Below, in pieces: positions 32,368-40,092 of a stretch of 64,000 bases of DNA. The stretch's first letter is position 1. Each line of letters opens with the position of its first letter. The notes under the pieces are model-generated. The model saw only the letters and a list, made by a program, of their open reading frames with translations. It was not told where the DNA came from and searched no databases. Source of the stretch: F23-D06 sp963603365. GTDB lineage: Bacteria > Bacteroidota > Bacteroidia > Bacteroidales > WCHB1-69. The stretch is taken from positions 1-64,000 of the forward strand of contig CAVCMI010000015.1 in assembly GCA_963603365.1 (NCBI GenBank), read 5' to 3'. The translations under genes were made by a program, and so were the position numbers.

Positions 32368-34728
32368 CTATTCGTCAAAATCAGGGAATTCGGGGAGGTC
32401 AAGGGGTGCGTTGTCGGCTTTAGGCTTATGTGTCTCGCCGTTGTCGCGGTTGTGTGCGCGGTTGTCTCTGCCGCCACGTCCCTGGTCGTTGCGGTCGCCT
32501 CTTCCGTTGCCTCCGCGACGGTCTCCGCGGTTGCGGTCGCCATGGTCGTGATGGTTGCGGTCGCCTCTTCCGTTGCCTCCGCGACGCTGTTCGGGTTCTG
32601 TATATCCCTCCGGCTTGGGCAGAAGCACCTTGTGTGACAGTCTGTATTTTCCGGTCTTCTCGTCTATTTCAATCAGTTTGACCTTTATCTTGTCGCCGGT
32701 TTTGAGAACATCTTCCACATTTTCGATGCGTCTGTAGGCAATTTCAGTCACATGGAGCAGACCGTCCGTTCCGGGCAAGAACTCCACAAAAGCGCCGAAC
32801 GGCATGATACTCTTGACTGTGCCTTCGTATATTTCGCCGATTTCCGGCTTTTGTGTAATCAGTTTAATGCGTTCAATAGCGGCATTGATGTCGTCGACGT
32901 TAGAAGCGGCGATGTCGATAACGCCAAATTCTCCCACCTCTTCGATGTTGATGACGGTATTGGTTTCACGCTGCATCTCTTGGATGATCTTGCCTCCCGG
33001 TCCGATGACGGCACCGATGAACTCTCTGGGGATCTGCATTTGGACAATACGCGGCACGAACGGTCTGTAATCCTCGCGCGGTGCGGGCATTGCCTCCTTG
33101 ATCTTTCCGAGAATGAACATACGGCCGCGGTGAGCCTGTGCCAATGCTTCAGCCATCACTTCGGACGAAAGGCCGTGGATCTTGATGTCCATCTGGCAGG
33201 CGGTGATGCCGTCTTCCGTACCACAGACCTTGAAGTCCATATCGCCGAGATGGTCTTCATCGCCAAGGATGTCTGAGAGTATTGCATATTTGTCGGTAGT
33301 CTCGTCAGTGATGAGTCCCATAGCAATGCCTGACACCGGTTTTTTCATCTTGACGCCGCAGTCGAGCAGTGCGAGTGTGCCGGCGCAGACGGTCGCCATA
33401 GACGAACTGCCGTTAGACTCGAGGATGTCAGACACAATGCGGACTGTATAAGGGAACGAGGGGTCGTCAAACGGAATCATCGGTTTGAGGGCGCGGTTGG
33501 CAAGGTTGCCGTGTCCTATTTCTCGGCGGCCGGTACTGCCGATGCGTTTCACTTCGCCCACGCTGTATGGAGGGAAATTATAGTGAAGCATAAAGCGGTT
33601 GGTGCCCTCCACAACAGCGCCGTCTATAATCTGCTCATCAAGTTTGGTGCCTAACGTGCAAGTGGCAAGCGCCTGCGTTTCGCCTCGGGTGAAGACTGCC
33701 GAGCCGTGGGCTGACGGCAGGTAACCGGTCTCAATCCAAATCGGGCGTATCGTCTCAAGGTCACGGCCGTCAAGGCGGATGCGTTCATGGAGAATCATGT
33801 TGCGCATAGCGTGATACTGTACGTCGCTGTAATAGCGTTTCACCATCACGGCTTTCTCATCTCTCTCCTCTTCAGGAATCGTCAGCATAAACTCTTCGAG
33901 GATCTGGTCAAAAGCCTCGTTGCGGGCCTGTTTGCCCATAAAAGACTTGGCAACGGCATAAACCTTGTCGTAAGTCTCCTTGCTGATGCGTTCCCTGAGT
34001 TCCTCGTCGTTCGTTTCGTGGCAATAGACACGTTTGGGGAAAGCAGAAGGCACTCTGGAGGCAAGGTCCATCTGCGCCTGGCATTGCACCTTGATAGCCT
34101 CTTTAGCGAAATTGAGAGCTTCTACCATATCGTTTTCAGAGATTTCCTTCATCTCGCCTTCCACCATCATAATGTTGTCCATCGAGGCGGCAACAATCAT
34201 GTCGATGTCCGAACGTTCCATATCGGAAATGGTCGGGTTGATGACGAAGTTGCCGTCTATGCGTCCCACGCGGACTTCAGAGATGGGGCACTCGAACGGG
34301 ATGTCAGACACGGCGATGGCAGAGGAGGCGGCAAGGCATGCCAAGCAGTCGGGCAACTGGTTCTTGTCGCCGCTGATGAGCGTAACGATAACTTGCGTTT
34401 CAGCATGGAAGTCTTTCGGGAACAGCGGGCGGATGGCGCGGTCCACAAGGCGGGCTATCAGGATTTCATATTCCGAGGGACGGGCTTCACGTTTGAAAAA
34501 GCCTCCCGGGAAGCGGCCGAGTGCGCCGTATTTTTCCTGATACTCTACTTGCAGCGGCATGAAGTCGGTGCCCTCAACGGCCTCTTTCTTGCAGCATACG
34601 GTGGCCAGCAGCATTGTGTTTCCCATTTTGACTACGGCAGCGCCGTCGGCCTGTTTCGCCAACTTGCCGGTCTCGATGGTCACTGTGCGGCCATCGTTCA
34701 ATTGAAATGATGTATTTATTCCTAACAT
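32368..34728 (-). CDS. pnp: polynucleotide phosphorylase with RGG-like C-terminal tail
   Basis: PNPase degrades RNA 3' to 5' by phosphorolysis and forms a trimer in the degradosome. The 786-residue protein has two RNase PH domains (FFKREARPSEYEILIARLVDR in the first; AHGSAVFTRGETQALATCTL and SSSMATVCAGTLALLDCGV in the second). A KH domain (IGPGGKIIQEMQRET) and an S1 domain (FGAFVEFLPGTDGLLHVTEI) follow. After the S1 domain comes a low-complexity tail of about 80 residues rich in Arg, Gly, Asp and Asn, including the unit RRGGNGRGDRN twice. This tail is beyond the usual 700-residue enzyme and resembles RGG RNA-binding tails. It follows rpsO, the classic gene order. Confidence 0.97.
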   Translation of the reverse strand: MLGINTSFQLNDGRTVTIETGKLAKQADGAAVVKMGNTMLLATVCCKKEAVEGTDFMPLQVEYQEKYGALGRFPGGFFKREARPSEYEILIARLVDRAIRPLFPKDFHAETQVIVTLISGDKNQLPDCLACLAASSAIAVSDIPFECPISEVRVGRIDGNFVINPTISDMERSDIDMIVAASMDNIMMVEGEMKEISENDMVEALNFAKEAIKVQCQAQMDLASRVPSAFPKRVYCHETNDEELRERISKETYDKVYAVAKSFMGKQARNEAFDQILEEFMLTIPEEERDEKAVMVKRYYSDVQYHAMRNMILHERIRLDGRDLETIRPIWIETGYLPSAHGSAVFTRGETQALATCTLGTKLDEQIIDGAVVEGTNRFMLHYNFPPYSVGEVKRIGSTGRREIGHGNLANRALKPMIPFDDPSFPYTVRIVSDILESNGSSSMATVCAGTLALLDCGVKMKKPVSGIAMGLITDETTDKYAILSDILGDEDHLGDMDFKVCGTEDGITACQMDIKIHGLSSEVMAEALAQAHRGRMFILGKIKEAMPAPREDYRPFVPRIVQMQIPREFIGAVIGPGGKIIQEMQRETNTVINIEEVGEFGVIDIAASNVDDINAAIERIKLITQKPEIGEIYEGTVKSIMPFGAFVEFLPGTDGLLHVTEIAYRRIENVEDVLKTGDKIKVKLIEIDEKTGKYRLSHKVLLPKPEGYTEPEQRRGGNGRGDRNHHDHGDRNRGDRRGGNGRGDRNDQGRGGRDNRAHNRDNGETHKPKADNAPLDLPEFPDFDE
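32488..32586. repeat. 33-bp direct repeat in the pnp tail
   Basis: The bases 32488-32520 are repeated exactly at 32554-32586. They encode the twice-occurring RRGGNGRGDRN unit of the PNPase tail. The identity at third codon positions suggests recent duplication or slippage. Confidence 0.9.
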
Positions 34729-34794
34729 TATAATTCAGCTTTAAGATGATAAAATCGAAAAAATGCAAGCCATTTCTGCAATTTTTCATAAACC

Positions 34795-34825
34795 AAAAAA
34801 GGCAATTTCGACAATTGCCTTTTTT
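34795..34825. terminator. terminator between rpsO and pnp
   Basis: A 13-bp stem (34795-34807 with 34813-34825) with a five-base loop is flanked by A and T runs. It lies 19 bases after the rpsO stop, so pnp is largely uncoupled from rpsO or depends on read-through. Confidence 0.9.
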
Positions 34826-34844
34826 ATAAAAACAAGTTTCCGGA

Positions 34845-35114
34845 TTATTTTCTAAGACCTAATTGCTTGATGATGGCTCTGTAGCGTTCAATGTCCTGCC
34901 TTTTCAGATATTCAAGCATCTTTTTCCTCTTTCCGACCAAAGTAATCAGGGCTCTCTTTGTCATGCGGTCGCTGTTATTCTCTTTCACATGTTCGGTGAG
35001 ATGTTTGATGCGGTGCGTGAACATAGCGATCTGAGCCTCAGGAGACCCGGTATCAGCCTCGTTTTTTCCGTATTTTGCAAAAATTTCCTTTTTAACTTCG
35101 CTTGTCAAATACAT
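34845..35114 (-). CDS. rpsO: 30S ribosomal protein S15
   Basis: S15 binds the central domain of 16S rRNA early in assembly. The 89-residue protein has the signature regions DTGSPEAQIAMFTHRIKHLT, RALITLVGKRKKMLEYLKRQ and the end YRAIIKQLGLRK. Length is exactly that of the family. A full promoter box is at 35166 and a strong terminator follows. Confidence 0.98.
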   Translation of the reverse strand: MYLTSEVKKEIFAKYGKNEADTGSPEAQIAMFTHRIKHLTEHVKENNSDRMTKRALITLVGKRKKMLEYLKRQDIERYRAIIKQLGLRK

Positions 35115-35165
35115 AGTTTAAAACGTCTAATTTTTATTATTTCTTCCTTATCTTTTTTCAGGCGG

Positions 35166-35173
35166 CAAAGATA
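35166..35173 (-). promoter_or_regulatory. rpsO promoter minus-7 box
   Basis: TATCTTTG on the minus strand, followed by C. It lies 52 bases before the rpsO ATG and is divergent from the promoter at 35181-35215. Confidence 0.75.
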
Positions 35174-35180
35174 CAATTTT

Positions 35181-35215
35181 TTTGTACCACATCTTTTGAA
35201 AAAAAACTATCTTTG
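35181..35215 (+). promoter_or_regulatory. promoter of the glycosyltransferase/5-alpha-reductase-like operon
   Basis: TTTG (35181-35184) and TATCTTTG (35208-35215), 23 bases apart, match the consensus. The ATG at 35245 lies 30 bases downstream. Confidence 0.7.
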
Positions 35216-35244
35216 CAAACTTTTTTGTAAAAAAAGAGAAGCGT

Positions 35245-36255
35245 ATGACCAAACTCGCCATCGTCATCCTGAACTGGAACGGGAAAAGATTCCTCGAACA
35301 GTTTCTTCCCTCTCTGGTCCGTTCATTGCCGGATTATGCAGAAATCGTTGTGGCCGACAATGCCTCGACTGACGGTTCTGTCCGTTTCCTGAAAGAGTGC
35401 CATCCGGACGTATGCGTGCTGGAACATGCGCACAACGAGGGCTTTGCACAAGGTTACAACATGGCTTTGGCGCATATTGAGGCGCAATACTACTGCCTGC
35501 TCAACTCCGACATCGAGGTGACGGAGCATTGGATTGAACCCGTCATCGAGATGATGGACGCCAACCCGACAATCGCAGCGGTGCAGCCCAAACTGCTCTC
35601 TTACAGCAACCGTGACGAGTTTGAGTATGCGGGAGCATGTGGCGGCTATATTGACAAATACGGCTACCCTTTCTGCCGGGGACGCGTGTTCGAAAGTCTC
35701 GAGAAAGACTACGGACAATACGACTCCGAAGCCGACATTTTCTGGGCTACGGGGGCCGCGCTTTTCGTACGCAGCGACGTCTACCGGACTATGGGCGGCC
35801 TCGACCCCGACTTCTTCGCGCACATGGAAGAGATCGACTTCTGCTGGCGCATCAAAAACGCCGGATACAAAATAAAAGTGAACCCCGCCTCCGTGGTTTA
35901 CCATATCGGAGGGGGAACCTTGCCTAAAAACAACGCCTTCAAAACCTACCTCAATTTCCGCAACAACCTGTTTCTGTTGCTGAAAAACCTCCCGGAAGAG
36001 CGTCTTACCGTCACTTTCGCGTTGCGTTTCTTCCTTGACCAACTTGCCGCGTTCGCGTTCCTGCTTCAAGGACACTTCAAGGACTTCGCCGCCGTCTATA
36101 AGGCTATGTTCCAGTTTTATTCACGTTACAAGGAGTTCAAAGCCAAACGCAACACACTGCCCAAACTGGCATTCGCGGACACTTTCCCCGAGTCCGTCGT
36201 CTTCATTCACTATTTCAAACGCAAAAAAAGGTTTGACGGCCATAAATTCCTATAA
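35245..36255 (+). CDS. family 2 glycosyltransferase (rhamnosyltransferase-like)
   Basis: The 336-residue protein has MTKLAIVILNWNGKRFLEQF, VVADNASTDGSVRFLKE, HNEGFAQGYNMAL, the DxD-like LLNSDIEVTEHW and the domain end FFAHMEEIDFCWRIKNAGYK, VVYHIGGGTL. This is the WbbL/rhamnosyltransferase-like subgroup of GT2. C-terminal hydrophobic stretches suggest membrane association. It heads a three-gene unit with the SRD5A-family protein (16 bases downstream) and the Rieske-like lipoprotein. The substrate is unknown. Confidence 0.9.
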   Translation: MTKLAIVILNWNGKRFLEQFLPSLVRSLPDYAEIVVADNASTDGSVRFLKECHPDVCVLEHAHNEGFAQGYNMALAHIEAQYYCLLNSDIEVTEHWIEPVIEMMDANPTIAAVQPKLLSYSNRDEFEYAGACGGYIDKYGYPFCRGRVFESLEKDYGQYDSEADIFWATGAALFVRSDVYRTMGGLDPDFFAHMEEIDFCWRIKNAGYKIKVNPASVVYHIGGGTLPKNNAFKTYLNFRNNLFLLLKNLPEERLTVTFALRFFLDQLAAFAFLLQGHFKDFAAVYKAMFQFYSRYKEFKAKRNTLPKLAFADTFPESVVFIHYFKRKKRFDGHKFL

Positions 36256-36270
36256 AAACGCCGGTTAACT

Positions 36271-37062
36271 ATGTTAGAATTCTTCAGCACTGCGTACAAC
36301 TATATGCTCATCATCATGAGTGTTTTAGGTGTTGGCGTATTCGTCACCCTTCAGTTTGTCACCCCGGCCTACGGCATGACATTCAACAACCGTTGGGGCG
36401 TTTCCGTGCGGAGCAACCTGGGCTGGTTCATTATGGAGTCTCCCGTGTTTTTCGCCATGTTCCTGCTCTATGTCGTCTCGTTGATAGAGTGGGTGAAACC
36501 TTTCAACATCGTCACGTTCATCATGTTCTTCTTCTTCGAGTTCCACTATTTCCAGCGGTCTTTTGTATTTCCGCTGCTTATGAAGGGGCAGAGCAAGATG
36601 CCTATTTCAATCATCATCACAGGATTCATTTTCAACACTTTCAACGCCTTGATGCAAGGCGGATGGCTCTTTTTCTTCTGTCCTGAGCACTATTATGACA
36701 TCTCGTGGCTTTGGTCGTGGCAATTCATCGTCGGCACGGTCATTTTCTTGTTCGGCATGGTGTTCAACATTTACGCCGACCGCATCATCCGTGGGCTGCG
36801 CAAAGACATCACCGACAACAACTACTACATCCCAAAAGGATGGCCTTTCAACCGCATCAGCTCTGCCAACTATTTCGGCGAGGTGCTGGAGTGGCTTGGC
36901 TTTGCCATCCTCACCTGGTCGCTGCCCGGACTGGTTTTCCTGCTTTGGACCTGCGCCAACATCATACCGCGTTCAAAGGCTGTATATGAACGCTACACAC
37001 AGTTTTTCGGGCGCGAGTTTACCGACCTCAAGCGTTACAAGATTTTCCCCTGGATTTATTAG
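36271..37062 (+). CDS. steroid 5-alpha-reductase (SRD5A) family membrane protein
   Basis: The 263-residue polytopic protein aligns along its whole length with eukaryotic 3-oxo-5-alpha-steroid 4-dehydrogenases. Residue 56 (glutamate in LGWFIMESPVF) matches the catalytic Glu57 of SRD5A2, Tyr93 in EFHYFQRSFVFPLL matches Tyr91, and NIYADRIIRGLRK (Asn166, Asp170) matches the NADPH-binding NxxxD. The C-terminal domain YYIPKGWPFNRISSANYFGE, then WLGFAILTWSLPG, is the family hallmark. These enzymes reduce a C4-C5 double bond of 3-keto steroids with NADPH, or related enoyl lipids. Gut Bacteroidota homologues are known to act on steroids and bile acids, but the substrate here is not proven by sequence. 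Confidence 0.9.
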   Translation: MLEFFSTAYNYMLIIMSVLGVGVFVTLQFVTPAYGMTFNNRWGVSVRSNLGWFIMESPVFFAMFLLYVVSLIEWVKPFNIVTFIMFFFFEFHYFQRSFVFPLLMKGQSKMPISIIITGFIFNTFNALMQGGWLFFFCPEHYYDISWLWSWQFIVGTVIFLFGMVFNIYADRIIRGLRKDITDNNYYIPKGWPFNRISSANYFGEVLEWLGFAILTWSLPGLVFLLWTCANIIPRSKAVYERYTQFFGREFTDLKRYKIFPWIY

Positions 37063-37077
37063 TTTCTCGTCCGCATA

Positions 37078-37497
37078 ATGAAAAAATGCCTGATTATAAC
37101 GATTGTACTGCTGCCGCTGCTTGTAGGTTGCGACTTCTACAATCATCCCACCATCCCCAACGCAAGCGTTGATTTCACAATATACCCCAACGATGCCATG
37201 TACTACAGGCTGAACACTTACGGAGGGTACGAATATTTCACGGGAGGGGTGAACGGCATCATCGTTTACAGACTCAGCGAATGGGACTTTGTAGCGTTCG
37301 ACCGTGCCTGTTCGCACGATTGGACAAAGCAAGGGTCGTGGCTCTATGTTGCCCCCGACGGGCTAAGGCTGGTAGATTCGCTGTGCGGCTCCACTTTCAA
37401 CATCCTGGACGGCAACGTGCTGAGCGGACCGGCCATCTATCCGTGCCGCCGTTACAACACCCGCTATGACGGGGTTAGGCTCCGGATTTACAGTTAA
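37078..37497 (+). CDS. Rieske-like lipoprotein with incomplete iron-sulfur ligands
   Basis: The 139-residue protein has a lipoprotein signal peptide ending in LLVGC (Cys18). The rest resembles the Rieske fold: AFDRACSHD provides the first C-x-H (Cys78, His80) and SLCGSTFNILDG corresponds to the second box, followed by GPAIYPCRRYN, where Rieske proteins have the proline loop. The second box should be CxxH, but here it is C-G-S-T (Cys103, Thr106), so one histidine ligand is missing and a normal [2Fe-2S] cluster is unlikely. It may be a structural relative with another role. It begins 15 bases after the SRD5A-family gene. It ends nine bases from the convergent gene. Confidence 0.75.
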   Translation: MKKCLIITIVLLPLLVGCDFYNHPTIPNASVDFTIYPNDAMYYRLNTYGGYEYFTGGVNGIIVYRLSEWDFVAFDRACSHDWTKQGSWLYVAPDGLRLVDSLCGSTFNILDGNVLSGPAIYPCRRYNTRYDGVRLRIYS

Positions 37498-37506
37498 GCC
37501 GCCGTT

Positions 37507-38466
37507 TCATTCTTTCTTCTTTATTATCAGGATATTAGATACGCAGCGTTCGCCTTGGCTGTCAAAACGTCCGTTGTCGGATGGATGATTGACTATGCCA
37601 TTGTGCGGAAAGTCTTTGACATACATTGTGGTGGATCCGCCGCCGTCGAGGTTGACAGCGTCGCGGCAGCCAAGCCACTTCATCGTCAGTGCCAGTTCAT
37701 CGAGCGACAATCCCTCGGCCTCGCGGGTGCGGCCGTCTGCCGTCAGCAGCAACAACGTGCCATCGGCCTTGATGCCGAATGCTGTACGGTTATGCCGTTT
37801 GCCCACGAATGAGAGGTCGTTGCGCATGGGCAGTCGATTGCCTTGGCAGAGGAGCAGCGGACCTGCCGTCATAATGTCGGATTCCGTGAGCGTCCGCTCC
37901 CAAAGGCGCGCACTGTCGGTATGCAGTATGCGCACCTCGCCTTTGTCAATCACAATAGTGCCATACTGATAATATTTTCTGTTTACCGTGTCTGTGCCCG
38001 GCACGTTGACGGCAATCTCTTCGCCTCCAATGCGGAGATGACAAATCGGATTATGCTTTTTCATATCAAAGAACGAGCCGTTCACGGCGGCCAACGCACC
38101 GTGTTTGCGGGCCATCACAGAAGTGCGCGTACGCACCGGCTCCCACGCCAAAGCCAAAGCAAGTCCGGCGTCAGGACTGACCTCAAGGACAGCAATGTAC
38201 TGATTGCTGCTGAAATATTCATGCCCGGAGAAGCGCACCCTCCGCAACACCATGCCATCGAGTGAGTCTGTCTGCCACGATGCTGCAGCCAGCACCACAG
38301 AATCCGGTGACACGGATGCAACTTGCGGCACATCAACAATATGGCACACAGGCATTGCCGCAGGCATACCTATTGTGCCGCCACATGCCAACATCAAGGC
38401 CAAAGCCGCACGCAAGCATCGTTTCAACAGCATTTGCGGATTATTGCATTCTTCTTTTACCCTCAT
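37507..38466 (-). CDS. secreted phosphodiester glycosidase (NAGPA-domain) family protein
   Basis: The 319-residue protein has an N-terminal signal sequence and a NAGPA domain (N-acetylglucosamine-1-phosphodiester alpha-N-acetylglucosaminidase family, also DUF2233). Family landmarks are GALAAVNGSFFDM, HNRTAFGIKADGTLLLLTAD and the hallmark DAVNLDGGGSTTMYV near the C-terminus. Such enzymes remove sugars joined through a phosphodiester, for instance from wall or surface glycans. The start at 38466 has a good ribosome binding site (AGAGGAACG), whereas the alternative ATG at 38433 would give a more standard signal peptide length. It is monocistronic downstream of the ahcY terminator. Confidence 0.88.
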   Translation of the reverse strand: MRVKEECNNPQMLLKRCLRAALALMLACGGTIGMPAAMPVCHIVDVPQVASVSPDSVVLAAASWQTDSLDGMVLRRVRFSGHEYFSSNQYIAVLEVSPDAGLALALAWEPVRTRTSVMARKHGALAAVNGSFFDMKKHNPICHLRIGGEEIAVNVPGTDTVNRKYYQYGTIVIDKGEVRILHTDSARLWERTLTESDIMTAGPLLLCQGNRLPMRNDLSFVGKRHNRTAFGIKADGTLLLLTADGRTREAEGLSLDELALTMKWLGCRDAVNLDGGGSTTMYVKDFPHNGIVNHPSDNGRFDSQGERCVSNILIIKKKE

Positions 38467-38528
38467 CGTTCCTCTTTTTTCATATCGGCAGACACAGTGT
38501 CAGCATAAGAAGCCCGGAACTCCGTCTT

Positions 38529-38564
38529 CAAAAAATCCGGAAGTCTTGCTACCCCCGGATTTTT
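38529..38564 (-). terminator. terminator of the purN-guaA-ahcY transcript
   Basis: AAAAATCCGG (38531-38540) pairs with CCGGATTTTT (38555-38564) around a 14-base loop, and on the minus strand the stem runs into a T tract, 53 bases after the ahcY stop. Confidence 0.88.
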
Positions 38565-38616
38565 GTTGACACGGCCTGTCGAATCGTGTTGCTTAATCTA
38601 TTATGGAGGTCAGATA

Positions 38617-40026
38617 CTAATATCTATACAAGTCTGTTTTGTAAGGGCCATCCACCTTAACGCCGATATAGTCGGCTTGTTTCTGCGACAGTTTGGTAAG
38701 TTTGGCTCCGATTTTGCCGAGATGAAGTCTGGCCACCTCCTCGTCAAGGTGTTTAGGCAGGTTATAGACGCCGACTTCGTAATTGTGCTGCCAGAGGTCG
38801 AGTTGAGCCATAGTCTGGTTTGTAAACGAGTTGCTCATCACGAAAGAGGGGTGTCCGGTGGCGCAGCCCAGATTGACGAGGCGGCCTTCTGCCAAGATAA
38901 AGATTGAGTGGCCGTCGGGGAAGATATACTCATCCACTTGCGGTTTGATGCTGCGTTTGCGGATGTCGGGCTGTTTTTCGAAAGCCTCCACTTGAATTTC
39001 GTTATCGAAGTGGCCGATATTGCAAACGATTGCCTGGTCTTTCATCTTGTTGAGGTGCTCTTTGGTGATGACATCGCAGTTGCCCGTGCAGGTAACATAG
39101 ACATTCCCTTCTTCGAGGGCTTCGTCCACCGTCTTCACTTCAAAGCCTTCCATGGCGGCTTGCAGTGCGCAGATCGGGTCAATTTCCGTCACGATGACGC
39201 GTGCGCCGTACGACCTCATTGACTGGGCACAGCCTTTGCCCACATCGCCGTATCCGCACACCACAACCACCTTGCCGGCGATCATTATGTCGGTGGCGCG
39301 TTTGATGCCGTCAGCCAGAGACTCGCGGCAGCCGTACTTGTTGTCGAACTTGGATTTTGTCACGGAGTCGTTCACATTGATGGCCGGGAAGAGCAGTTCG
39401 CCGCGTTCCATCATCTGATAGAGCCGATGCACGCCCGTGGTCGTCTCTTCAGACACGCCTTTGATGTCTTTCACCACATTGTGCCATTTCTGCGGGTCTT
39501 CTTTCAGTATTTCTTTGAGGGTATTGAAGATGACGCCTTCCTCGTGAGAAGAGGGTTCTTTGTCGAGGACGGAGGGGTCGTTTTCGGCCTTATAGCCGGT
39601 ATGTATCAGCAGGGTGGCATCGCCGCCGTCGTCCACGATGAGTTGCGGGCCTTTGCCGCCGGGGAACGAGAGAGCCTGATTGGTACACCACCAGTATTCT
39701 TCCATAGATTCTCCTTTCCAGGCAAACACGGGCACGCCTGCGGCGGCGATGGCAGCGGCTGCATGGTCTTGGGTGGAAAAGATATTGCAGCTGCACCATC
39801 TCACATCGGCGCCCAGTTGCACCAGCGTTTCAATCAGCACGGCCGTCTGCACGGTCATGTGCAGGGAACCCATAATGCGGACTCCTTTCAGCGGCTTGCT
39901 TTCACCATATTTCTCTCGGAGCGCCAACAGTCCGGGCATCTCCTTTTGGGACACCTCTATGTCTTTGCGCCCCCACTCTGCCAAACTCATGTCGGAAATC
40001 TTATACTTTAAATCGTAATTTGTCAT
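38617..40026 (-). CDS. ahcY: adenosylhomocysteinase
   Basis: AhcY hydrolyses S-adenosylhomocysteine to adenosine and homocysteine and so keeps methylation reactions running. The 469-residue protein has the N-terminal substrate region GSLHMTVQTAVLIETLVQLG, NAD-binding VVVCGYGDVGKGCAQSMRSYG, the signature VTKSKFDNKYGCRES and the C-terminus KVDGPYKTDLYRY. The bacterial insertion of about 40 residues is present. It follows guaA by 66 bases without a visible terminator, so the purine and methyl-cycle genes form one unit. Confidence 0.98.
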   Translation of the reverse strand: MTNYDLKYKISDMSLAEWGRKDIEVSQKEMPGLLALREKYGESKPLKGVRIMGSLHMTVQTAVLIETLVQLGADVRWCSCNIFSTQDHAAAAIAAAGVPVFAWKGESMEEYWWCTNQALSFPGGKGPQLIVDDGGDATLLIHTGYKAENDPSVLDKEPSSHEEGVIFNTLKEILKEDPQKWHNVVKDIKGVSEETTTGVHRLYQMMERGELLFPAINVNDSVTKSKFDNKYGCRESLADGIKRATDIMIAGKVVVVCGYGDVGKGCAQSMRSYGARVIVTEIDPICALQAAMEGFEVKTVDEALEEGNVYVTCTGNCDVITKEHLNKMKDQAIVCNIGHFDNEIQVEAFEKQPDIRKRSIKPQVDEYIFPDGHSIFILAEGRLVNLGCATGHPSFVMSNSFTNQTMAQLDLWQHNYEVGVYNLPKHLDEEVARLHLGKIGAKLTKLSQKQADYIGVKVDGPYKTDLYRY

Positions 40027-40092
40027 TTTCTTTATGTTTTTTCTTAATGTCTATTCTGAAAAAAAGTTTGAACCTCAAAAAAAGGAACGTTT

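Noticed and set aside
32430..32620. Repeat array or CRISPR-like tract
   Set aside because: The repeats are irregular, without equal spacers, and encode the Arg/Gly-rich tail of PNPase.
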